Shown piece after piece: positions 11,890-22,307 of a stretch of 64,000 bases of DNA. This stretch comes from Hyaloscypha bicolor E (lineage: Eukaryota; Ascomycota; Leotiomycetes; Helotiales; Hyaloscyphaceae), in the NCBI RefSeq assembly GCF_002865645.1, contig NW_020194667.1, positions 1,139,762 through 1,203,761 on the forward strand, given 5' to 3'. Below the pieces are notes generated by a model. It had not been told where the DNA came from, searched no databases, and was given only the letters and a program-made list of their open reading frames with translations. Every line of letters begins with the position of its first letter. Position 1 is the first letter of the stretch. The position numbers and the translations under genes were made by a program.

Positions 11890-12273
11890 AAGCAAGAACA
11901 TTTTAGTTATTTGTATTATATAAACCTTGATTTGAAAAATTTCAGATCTTAGCTTCGAAGTTATATATCCTAGTAACAATGTCGGGAAGCTTCGTGATTT
12001 CGAGGGACACATGAAGTTGAGGCTATTCGTCTTCCAACTGTATTATTAGAACTGAACCCCGGTGTATTTAGAGTTTGAAGTATTGGGAAAGATAGCTCTG
12101 GTGGCCGCTGCTAAAGCTTCGCTAAATTGGTCGAGTTCCATGTTATTATTCCAGCGATCTATATCGCAAGGTGGCAGAGGAAGAGTCGACTAATGAGTGG
12201 TACAATCAACAGAGGGTAGCTTTGTTTCTTGCACTTCTTCGTGTTTGACGGGATTCAGGGTGGTTGTCGTCAT
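11890..12273 (-). pseudogene. Broken 5' end of a gene resembling fungal caspase/NACHT-type signalling proteins
   Basis: An ATG at 12273 on the minus strand starts MTTTTLNPVKHEEVQ and meets a TAG at codon 28. The frame continues sensibly afterwards (MELDQFSEALAAATRAIF) and, after a frameshift near 12040, gives a stretch with LIIQLEDE, EITKLPDIVTRIYNFE. That pattern (hydrophobic strand, WEDD-like turn, EI..L..VF...Y.FE) resembles the N-terminal part of fungal proteins with caspase-like or NACHT modules. It stops at the AT-rich block. Stops fit CAG-to-TAG change. The family call is from motif memory only and is weak; that it is a gene remnant is better supported. Confidence 0.45.
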
Positions 12274-12663
12274 GGTCACGACTGAGCCCAGATTTCAGAG
12301 TCAGTGAAAATATAGGTTTGCTTCAAACATAAGAAATGAAATGGAAGGCCATAAACTTCTCAGCGAGAACTCCACAAGCAGTAGTACGGCCAGTGAAGCC
12401 TTTCTATGTAAGTTTGAATTTAATAGCATAGATAAAGAGGCAAATCGTTTGGAGGAAAGGAGGAAGTGAATTACGCAAAGACAGGAGACCTAGGGCTTAG
12501 CAAGCCCCGGACGCCTCTTTCGAGGGCAGAGTACAGCGTAGAAACTTGCGCCAATCTTTGTAGTCAACTTGTTGAATACAAGACATCTGTGTTGTAATTC
12601 GAGCACCTTTGGCTTCTTAGATCCGCAGTACATAATGATTAAGTTTATAACGGATGGCGATGT

Positions 12664-14133
12664 CTAACACTTAGATACTTCGTAAGCTTTTCGTTGCCGC
12701 TCAATATCCATGTTCACCCAAAAATATGATATAGACGCCCAAACTACGATATATGCAAACAGAACACCAAGTGATGACCCAAATGCATAGTGAAACTCGA
12801 GAGTCCAGACTAGTTGATGGTAGAGTTAGCTAGTACTTGAACTGGAACAAAGCTGGCGGCCATGACGCTTGCACAAATTCAGTGCCAATGTATCTGTGTA
12901 GCATAAATATGACTAGGAAGAACTGGACGTAGAAAATCCGGAATGAGAACATCCGGAATGAGAAAAATAGACGTACTGATTGCGGACAGGCAGCCAAGAT
13001 ATACCAGGACTCCTGTTATCCACCAAAAAGTGAGGACGAGGAACATGCGTCTGAAAGCCTTGGACGAATCATATCGGGCGTTATATCGTACTCGGAATTC
13101 ACGATCTTGGAGACCATCGACAGCAATGAAATCCTCAGCGGCGTAGTCTGCACAATCACAAAGTTAGTGATCATCTTTTACAAAAGGCCAATGTGCCTCA
13201 GTTCTCGAGAACTGGGGATCAGGGAAAGAAACAAGAGATTTTACCTACAAATGAAGGGCCGCATTCGAGTCCCTCTCGGATGAGAGTTAATCCCGATGGG
13301 GATTTTGATCGGAATAAGAGTGACGAGCATTATTATACCGAGAAATGCCATGAGGAAACCCGGGGAGTAGAGATAGAGCCGCGGGATTTCCGTTGTGCTA
13401 CCGACGACGAATGGGATCAAAGCCATGATCATAGCAACGCCGTACACCCAAGAAGTTGCATCAAGCTCCCACTTGGAGCGTGCTAGGTAATGGAGGAGTC
13501 AGCGATTGCTCCACTAAGATTGTTTCGGGAGAGGTCATTGTCTTAGGAGAAAATCATGAAACAGTCAGAAATAGGAAAAGGATTTCTCCCCCAGCACTTA
13601 CATAACAAGGGAGCACACTGGTCCCTGTATCGCAGAAGTCGAGCGACCCGTGCAATCAAGATATAAAGCTCCCCTATTCCAAAGGAAGCAACAGCATAGC
13701 CAAGGATGTGGTCGTCGAATTCGGGCTTTTCGATTGGGCAAGTTGCCCGTCGAGCAGTATATGCGCGACAATCTTCCTCCCACTGGGATCGATGGATATC
13801 GTACCATACATAATATATAATGCATGGCACCACAATGTCGAACAATATGATCATGGGGGGCCCGAGTGTGATTGAAAGGTGCTCGGTAGGTTTAGGATTC
13901 CGCTGCGCAAGTTTCTCATATGCTGGCAGGGCCGGAGCCGGAACTTCTCGACCTCTGACCTCCTCATCTGCTGAACCATTGCCATTCGGATAGTCTTCGT
14001 CGACCTGAATGCGGGTTGCCGTAGTGACGCTCTCGTGCTCCTCGTAGAGGGTGGAGGCTCTGCCATCATATCCCGAGATCGATACCAATTGGCGTGTCCG
14101 ATCTTCGTCGTTGATGACTTGTGTCATGAACAC
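12664..14133 (-). CDS. Six-TM integral membrane protein, hypothetical
   Basis: Four exons: 14133-13602, 13482-13249, 13147-12977 and 12809-12664, joined in frame to 360 residues. The donors are GTAAGT, GTAGGT and GTACGT, and the last intron (167 nt) has a CTAAC branch site close to its acceptor. A hydrophilic N-terminal third (about residues 1-95, acidic, Pro-rich) is followed by six hydrophobic segments: PMIILFDIVVPCIIYYVW, ILGYAVASFGIGELYILIA, SWVYGVAMIMALIPFVV, FLMAFLGIIMLVTLI, LVLTFWWITGVLVYLGC and SLGVLFAYIVVWASISYFW. No enzymatic motif is visible; similar multi-TM proteins of unknown role are common in filamentous ascomycetes. It is the first intact gene outside the RIP block, about 0.7 kb from the AT-rich boundary. 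The last exon is chosen because its TM segment continues cleanly in frame. Confidence 0.75.
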
Positions 14134-16611
14134 AGATATGGGTAATTAGGCGTACTGCACTGCCAGATCTTAGCAATGATATATATTTGAAGGACGTAGA
14201 TATACCTATGGGACTTGATCTTGCTACCATTCAACATGAAACTATATGACTCGTGCTCGGGATGTCTTGCAGGGACGGGCTGCCGTAGGACGAGGAAAGC
14301 TAAGGAACTCTGAGTATAACAAATTGTGCTAGTAATTGTGGGATGCTTCAGGACATGAGAAGATCGGATTCAGAGCTGCAGATGGCCGGCTTGGCTTGAC
14401 CTGCACCGAATCATGGCAGAAGCAGCATAACAGAGACAATGAGGAAGTAGAAGAGAACGCTTGCCCCCATGAAAAGAAATCATCTCTGACGGCTGACTGA
14501 CGCCGTCAGGATGGCCGTCCGCCCGATGATGTAGTAGATGTAGGCTCTAAGGTCGTCTATACTTGAACCAAACGTCACCGATGTCGCTGACTTGGAGGTG
14601 AAGAAAGTCGTCGCTACTAGCTCGTCGCCGAAAGTTTAGTGTACTAAGTTTCCGGCCCCATGAAACTGCCGAAGCACGCGTCAAAACACTAGCGAGTAAG
14701 AGGTGCCAAGAGAGTAAATCTACCGCTGCACGCTCTTTGGTCGAACAGTTTGTAGCCTTGGGTTCTTTCAATCTCGACTGACTAAGACCACGTATGGACT
14801 AGGGGCAAGTCTCCCTCGGTAAAGGAGGGTGTGGCTCGCTTAACCAGTCAGCCCCTTTAAACGTCCGCTAACGTGGGATTTCGTAGCTGAAGAATATCTC
14901 GGCTATGCCCTCGACAGTTTGGCGTCCCGCTTCTTGAATACAGCATTAGCCACGAGCTTTTGTGTTCGGTTGCCGTAAATTGAGTCGTCAGAAGTCTGCG
15001 ATGTAACTTTTGAAGGAACTTCTACTTTGCTGGTCGGAGCTGGGGGATCCAAACACACAACAATGATGAGAGGACGATAGTGGCGGATCTGGTTTAATGA
15101 CTTCGGCGAGGGCTGCGGTCTATATCTACAATCTGGCGTCGGCGCTACTTAATTTGGAAATTCAATTGTCCCACAGCTCGGGAGGACATTTAGAAAGGAA
15201 GAGATTTGAATGTTTGACACTGCGGAATGTGAAAGAAAAGGGTGGACAATACAAGCACTGGCTGGTATACGATAGGCCACAATTAACTTGTGCGGTTGTG
15301 CTATAGCATCAAATAAGCAAACGGTAATGGGGGTATTTTGAAATCATCCTTATGCTGCTCGGCAGTGTGTGAAGGAGCCAAGGCGACGAGCACGGAACAT
15401 GGGCCAAGGTTCCCAACGGATGGTATCCTGACAGAAGGAAGCAATTGAATTGGTCTATACGCCTTGAAAATGTAGTGTATGCTTCAGTTGTGGCCGGTCA
15501 TTGGCTGGTCGATGTCGTTCTCCGCCGTGGTTTTGGGTTATTGTCAATGTTGGTATCGTGGCTTGAGCTCGTGGCTTCTTCTCGACAGAAAACCATGGCC
15601 AGATGAGATCTTGGTCTGCAAATTGTAGTGTAACTGCAAATTTGCTCTCTGTCAGCTTGGCGTGATGGCTCGAATAAGTGTCACAAGCTGGAGTTTTCCC
15701 TGTGGTACTAGATGCTGAGGGGAGGACCTTGATGTCGATGACCTTCTTTGTATTCGCAATGCACGTGCTGTGTTAAACGAGAGCACAATAGGTTCGGGCG
15801 AGGGAGGCGTAAGATATTCGTGAAATTGCCACCTCCAAAAATAAGATCTGACAGTATCAATCAACTTGTCATATAGGCGAAAACTGTAGCAAGAGGAAAT
15901 CGGACACTCGCAAGGGTCGAAAAAACATCAACAATCAAGGGCATCTGTGTGGTAGGAATTGATTGTCCAATATATTCTGATGAAAGGAAGAGTTGATTAT
16001 GAGAGATCTCCGAGTGTCTGGCGGAAGGATATCTAACCAGACAGTAACAGGCCGCTTTGGATGAAACACAAATTGGACGTTGGAAGGAAGAATGTGAGAA
16101 GACACCTGTCTTCCCAAGTTGTGCTTTTATGCCCTGTTTATGAAAACCGGAGGCGATCGCGGCTAACGCGTCAAGCCTCAGGATCCGGGCATAATTTACC
16201 AATGCGCCTGAATCCCATGGTACAATTTAATCACATTTTGACACAAACCGCGATATGCGGACTGCCGCACAATAGCGGAAGATTGAGCCTGTACAAAATA
16301 CATCGACCTGCTCGAAGAGGACTTGCAGACTCGGAGAAGCTTCGAACTGTGCCATTGATGCGGAAGCGGAAGCGAGGTAGATCATTGCCATTGTGCAGTT
16401 TCTGAAACGAGCGGTATGGGACTCCAGATGAATTTTCAACAGGGGGGGGGGATGCGTGCCTGTCCCACGCTCGAGGATAGGGGCTGACCTGGCCATGGAG
16501 GAGAATGATGCCGTGAGGCTTTTGGGGGGGGGGGGGGGGATTCTGGTCGTTGCTCGGGCAGCAATTGTTTGTAACAATGAGGAGAAGTACAAAGTGCAAG
16601 TGCAGGTGGCT
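14134..16611. other. Gene-poor stretch, no supported gene
   Basis: Short ORFs of 60-120 codons occur on both strands but none shows a recognisable domain, consistent splice sites or coding-like composition. Two G homopolymers (16442-16451 and 16524-16539) lie just before the assembly gap. Confidence 0.6.
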
Positions 16612-16972
16612 NNNNNNNNNNNNNNNNNNNNNNNNNNNNNNNNNNNNNNNNNNNNNNNNNNNNNNNNNNNNNNNNNNNNNNNNNNNNNNNNNNNNNNNNN
16701 NNNNNNNNNNNNNNNNNNNNNNNNNNNNNNNNNNNNNNNNNNNNNNNNNNNNNNNNNNNNNNNNNNNNNNNNNNNNNNNNNNNNNNNNNNNNNNNNNNNN
16801 NNNNNNNNNNNNNNNNNNNNNNNNNNNNNNNNNNNNNNNNNNNNNNNNNNNNNNNNNNNNNNNNNNNNNNNNNNNNNNNNNNNNNNNNNNNNNNNNNNNN
16901 NNNNNNNNNNNNNNNNNNNNNNNNNNNNNNNNNNNNNNNNNNNNNNNNNNNNNNNNNNNNNNNNNNNNNNNN
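16612..16972. other. Assembly gap (361 N)
   Basis: A run of undetermined bases. The left flank has a 16-G homopolymer 72 bases upstream and the right flank starts with six G, so a G-rich low-complexity stretch may have caused the break. Reading frames drawn through the gap are meaningless. Confidence 0.99.
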
Positions 16973-18313
16973 GGGGGGAGAGACGAGCGGAGGGTCGAGA
17001 AGAGGGCTCAGGGCTGGGAGGTCAGCAGCAATCGCGACGTTACGTCACCTTCTTTCGAACTCGTGTTGAGCTTCGCGGGGGATGGTCTGAGGAAAATAGT
17101 AGGAGCTTTCGGGGTCAGGCCGGGTCGTGGGCGCTGGAGCGGGTGCCGGAGTTACCACGATGGGAGAAGCTAGGAAGTCTCCGTGTTAATGCGCACCTTC
17201 TAAATTTACCAGTCGGAGCAAGTCGGCTTCCCGAGGGGCGGTGACGTTCGCTACGGTACTTGGTTTGTTTCGGTTCACGTCGTCCGAGCTAGTTAGGGCA
17301 TTTATATGTCAGTCATGTCGTGTCATGTCATGCACGCCTTGTCGAAGAGTTCGTCGGAGACATACATACATACATACATACACACACATACATAACATGT
17401 CAAGGGTCAAGGGTCAAAGGGTGTTAGACGCCGGGGGCGCTCGAACAGGGTGCGCGTCGAGGCTGTCTCCGGCCGACCAGCGAGAGAGAGAGAGAGAGAG
17501 AGAAAGAAAGAAAGAGAGAGAGAGGGAGAGAGAAAGAAAGAAAGAGTGAGTAAAAGAAACAAGGCAAGAAAGAGAGGCGAGGTGAGGTTGCTGCGGGCTT
17601 GTCGACGTTGCTGCTTGCAGGAGCAGTCGCCGCAACGGTTTCTTGTCGGCCCAGCCATCCATACACCCTCGAAACGTGCATGCGGTGGAGGTAAGATAAC
17701 ATCGGCCCCATCAACACCAGACCGCGCTGGATGCGATGCGATGCCACAGTACGGTCGCGGTGGAGGAGGACCAGCGCTCTTCTAGCGTGAACGAGCGAGC
17801 GCAGCGAGGCGCACCGCACCGCACCGGGCATGTATTTATATTTATCTACGAATGCAGTAGATCGAGTTGCTGCGGCTTGCCCTCCCTCTGAATCTCTGAG
17901 TTGGCTGGGCTGGTGATGCTGTCTGTCTGTCTGTCGCTTGTTCCCTTCCCCACTGGCATTTTTTTTCCATCCCGAGCACAACCCAGATTTGGCGCTAAGA
18001 CGTTCCCTGGAGGCAATTTGCGAGATCTCTGTCAACATTTCCTTCCCTGCTCCACCTCCTCTCCCCTTCCTCTCCCCCTTCTTCTCCTCTTCCTCACCAC
18101 ATCCAGCACAGGAGGGCCAGGAATTTACCTACTCCCCCGGATCCAGCTTCTCTTGCTGACTGCCACCCCTTCCCCCCTCCCCCCAAGTCGCCTGCCTCTG
18201 TCGCTTTCGCTTTCCTTTCCCCTCCCGCTCCGATCCTGGAGCTCCCCGTTGTCGACGACCTCACTTTTGTCCTCGCACCGCACATTGACCCTCATTCACC
18301 TTCCCCGTGAAAC
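16973..18313. other. Intergenic and probable 5' leader of the NRP1-like gene, with microsatellites
   Basis: Holds a CATA/CACA microsatellite (17361-17397), a GA/GAAA purine tract (17481-17550), a short CTGT repeat (17919-17934) and a pyrimidine-rich leader (about 18040-18240) before the ATG at 18314. ORFs over the purine tract are repeat artefacts. Pyrimidine-rich tracts are common upstream of start codons in filamentous ascomycete genes. Confidence 0.7.
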
Positions 18314-20559
18314 ATGTCGTCCACAACCCAGAGCCAGCAAGGCAATCTGGACAGATACGTTGTGATCCACGTTGCCACCACCTGCGACGAGCACGGAGTC
18401 TATGTCACAAAGGATTCTGCTGAGGTGATAGAGCTTGGGTGGATTCTTCTAGATGCAAAGAGCTGTGACGAGGTAGGTCCAACTCTGCTCTGCTCTGCAC
18501 TGCGATCTCTTGAGAATGTGTGCTAATTGCATGCTCATAGCTCCACCGGGAAAGCGTTCTTGTCAAGCCCATCAATACCCCTATCACACCGCTGTGCAGT
18601 AAGTGACGGGCCACCATAGAAATCGACCTACAAGACCCCGAGAGCCTCTACACCCCTCGGTGCACCCTGCAAGATATGTTTGCGCTATATGCTAACCTCC
18701 ATTGCTCTGTAGCAAGCTTGACAACGCTCACCTGGGAGCACGTCCGCAATGCAGGAACTTTCCGCGATGCAATCAACCGCTTTGATGCATTTGCCTCTGA
18801 ACACCTCGTCTCGCAAAACCTCGACTTTTCCTTTGTCACCCTCGATTCCTGGGACCTCCGAGTTCAGCTTCCCCGCGAAGCTCGTGATAAAGCTGTGGTC
18901 TTGCCTCCATATCTGCAGCACTCTCGAACCTTCGATCTACGAACCGAGTACCAGCGCTGGCAACAACACCACCCTGAATCTCTCCCATTTGGCCCTTCAA
19001 TGCTGTCCAATATCTGTGCCGCGCTTGAGGTCGAGCCTGTCCAAGCAAGTGCGCCGATCAAGCACAATCTCCCGTTCCATCTACAAGCACTTGCGCCCGC
19101 CTCTCCTCGCAGAGCTATGGAGGAAGCAGTGACATTGGCGAGAGTTCTCCGTGGATTAATTCGAAAATCCCAACCGCCTCACGAGCACCCCGATGTTCTT
19201 ACAAGACCAATGGACGCCCGTGCTGATGTCCGAGCATTTTTGTCTGAACGTAGCAAGGTACTTCACATGGCAGGACTTCCACATGACACCACTCAGTCCG
19301 AGCTGGAAAGCTGGTTCACCCAGTTTGGCGGCCGCCCAATTGCTTTTTGGACGTTGCGAACTCCGGATCAGCACAAGCCTACTGGGTCCGGCTTCGCTGT
19401 GTTCTCGTCCCATGAAGAGGTCAGCGAATCATCTCATTACCATCTCTACATGTATTGCCGAGCTTGCGACTCCCATCAAATCGTGGTGTCAGCGCCCTGC
19501 GAATATGTCCTACTTCTTTATGACAGATTGTTGAACCTACCCCCACATTCTTTAATAAAATTCTTTTCTTCACGAGGACATGCTCTAACACCTTATCAGG
19601 CCGCAGAGAGTCTGTGCATGAATGGACGTGCTCTTAATGAGAAGGCTATAGAAGTTTCCCCTTCTTCCAGCAGGGTTCTTGACCGCGCTGCTGAGATCCT
19701 TACGCCATTCCCACCCAGTAAGAATAGACCACGCCCAGGAGATTGGACTTGCCCGTCATGTGGTTTCTCCAACTTCCAGCGACGAACCGCTTGTTTCCGT
19801 TGTTCATTCCCAGCCATGAGTGCAGGGCCCAGTGGTGATGCTATGGGAGGTTATGGTGGAGGTTATGGGTACGGACCCCCAGCTATGATGCCGCCCCCTC
19901 AACACATGGGGCATCATGGGGGTATGGGTGGTCATGGTGGTGGCCGAATGGGTGGCAGTGGCGGTGTTGTACCATTCCGGGCTGGGGATTGGAAGTGTGG
20001 CTCTGAAGGCTGCGGATACCACAACTTTGCCAAAAATGTCAGCTGTCTTCGATGTGGCGCCAGCCGTGCGGGTGCAGCCGTTGTGGCGGACTCTGGTTAT
20101 CCTTCTCCAATGGATCCTCCATCGAACTATGGCATGGGCCCGGGCTCAATGGCAGGCACTCCAGGCCCTGGACCTTTCGCATCAGCTGCTGGAGGGTTTG
20201 GATCTAGCGGTGGGTATGGAGGACAGCATTTTGGTGGTCCACCAAGCACCTATGCTCTCCCATCTGGTCTTGGTGCTTCGACTGGCCCATACCCTTCCCT
20301 CAACACCCACTTTGGCCCTACTGGAGGCTCACACTCTGCCGGTCCCTTCGACAGCCGAGCTGCTGAAGCAGCGTTCCAGTCTGCAAGCAATGGACCAGCA
20401 TCGGCAGGCCCCTCCAACAACTTCTATTCCAACCAGAGTGAAAGCGATCCTTTTGCTTTTCTCTCCTCGGGCATCGGTAATTTGTCAATGAGCAGCGGCG
20501 ATGCTCGCCAGAATGGCGGTTCAGCACAGCTCAGCGCTCCGAGCAAGTCTCCGGCTTAG
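18314..20559 (+). CDS. NRP1: NRP1-like RNA-binding protein (Eri1-like domain, RRM, two RanBP2 zinc fingers)
   Basis: Four exons: 18314-18472, 18541-18598, 18713-19419 and 19600-20559, giving 627 residues. The N-terminal part (about 10-210) resembles the DEDDh exonuclease fold of Eri1 (YVVIHVATTCDE, TSLTTLTWEHV, TLDSWDL), but the usual first Asp-x-Glu is replaced by His-Val-Ala, so catalysis is doubtful. An RRM follows (about 253-335, VLHMAGLP, GFAVF). Two RanBP2-type zinc fingers (GDWTCPSCGF about 353-376, GDWKCGSEGCGY about 435-462) flank a Gly/Pro-rich linker, and the tail is Ser/Gly/Asn-rich and probably disordered. The order matches yeast Nrp1, an RNA-binding protein found in stress granules. 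The last intron (180 nt) has a weak GTCAGC donor, contains no stop and keeps frame; without it the RRM is continuous. Convergent with XRN1. Confidence 0.88.
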
Positions 20560-22307
20560 CTGTCTCTTTGCGAATTGTCTTGCGCCATCGATTTCCCTTT
20601 CATTACGGTCTATACAAAAGTCTTGACTCTTATTCACATGTATGACTATGTTTCAGGACGGCTTTGGGTTGGAATGAAATCATAGACAATATTGTGTGGT
20701 TCAGAGCCTTCTGGACTATTGCGCAGCGGTTTTTAATGAGGGCATCTGTTTGGCTTGCGGGTGGGCTGGTGGTTAGGCTGGTTGGAAGGCATAAAGAAAA
20801 GGATGGGCAAAATTCAAAGCAGACTCTACACCTACACAAGTGCGAACGGAAAATTTGACAATAGTACGGAGGGCGGAGTTCTTTAATGCGGATGGAAAGT
20901 TGGGCTATACAAGGATCAATCAGGCGATGAAGCAACGGGCAAAGGCATGGCAATGGCAGCAACGCACCCTGAATTTTGATTCTGAATGTTCGTGCGACGG
21001 GATTGACTGGCAAAGCAAAAAGAAAAAGAAATCGTTTATCTTCGGTGCATAGCGAAGGGAGCGTTGGGCATGGGGTCAGTCGGGTCTTTTGCTTGGTATG
21101 GGGTCTGGGTTCATATCTGGTGTCTCATTCTGCGGTCGCCGGTGTAGTCCGTCGAATTCTTCTCTAGCACGCGCATACACACACACATGATCGGATCGGA
21201 TCTCTCTCTCTCTCCCAAAGCATGGCTGCATTTGCAAAACGGCGGATCTTGGAGCATATGCAAACAGAATCAGATTCGGAGAGAACGACGAACGGGCTCG
21301 GCACTGTTTCACCTCTACTTCTTGTTTTGTATTTTGAGCTTCTTGTTTTTTATTTGCCACATTTCCTTTTCTTGTTTCATAATCTCTCTTCTCCTTTCAT
21401 TGTGATTCTTGACGTTGATGAAAGGGGTGCGCTGTGGTATCGTTGGATCCATGGCATCTCGACCCTTGGATGGCTTGTGTGGGGGGTGGACTGGGAGGTG
21501 TTGGTAGATGGTTGGGATGAGAGATGATGATGATTTGCTGGGAAGTCGAGGGAGTAGCTTCTTTCATCTCGATTTCGATGTAGACACTTGAGTTTTCTTG
21601 GAGCAGATATGAGTGGAGTACGTGCTGGCGTGAATGGATGGAAGGATGCTTGATAGATAAGGTGTGGGAGCCGCTGCATTGCTGGCTTCACAATACATAG
21701 TGTCGACTTCACACTGTCTGGCTACTTGATTCCATGAGAGGTCTATGTTAATTTGCCTTTGCTTTGCTCCATCGTAGGCCTAAGAGAGTAGGGGAAGGGA
21801 GAAGAGAGCCAGAGTGATGAACGTAGCTACCGCTATTCCTTACAGAAGACAGGCCATGGACGTATGAGAGAGTCAAACTAATAAATATACAATTTGCTTC
21901 CCCGAACCTGTGCAGGGGAATTTATTCTGAAGGAAACAACACAACTGTGCCATCACTGGGACATTGCGTGCCTTGGCGGGATAAATCGGAGGAGCGTGTA
22001 TACGTTGTAGAAATTGTGCTTGCTTTAGGGTGCCTCACGTGTGACTGAGGCTTTCAGTTCCTAGATGAGAAAACTGACGATCAGGCTGAACAATATAATG
22101 ATGACCTATTCTAAGGTCTAATCTACAGAAAATAGCCCGTTCGTGCCTTATCTCAACCTATGTCTGGCCATTTGGTACAAATGTGATTCATGATGCGTCG
22201 TTTACCTAAGCTCCCGAGGAAGTGAAGTCCGATCATCAATTCATGATTCATAACACAACCAGATCCAAGTCATCCAGACGAAGATCTCCAGAAAATTTCC
22301 CAGAGAA
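20560..22307. other. Convergent intergenic region, 3' UTRs of NRP1-like and XRN1 genes
   Basis: About 1.75 kb between two gene ends. A TC microsatellite lies at about 21201-21216. ORFs here are short and show no domain; I see no gene. Confidence 0.6.

Noticed and set aside
16456..17244. ORF of 262 codons across 16456-17244
   Set aside because: Most of it runs through the N gap; the frame is not real sequence.
17407..18038. ORFs on both strands over the GA-rich tract
   Set aside because: They are Arg/Glu or Ser/Leu repeats produced by the microsatellite, present in several frames at once.
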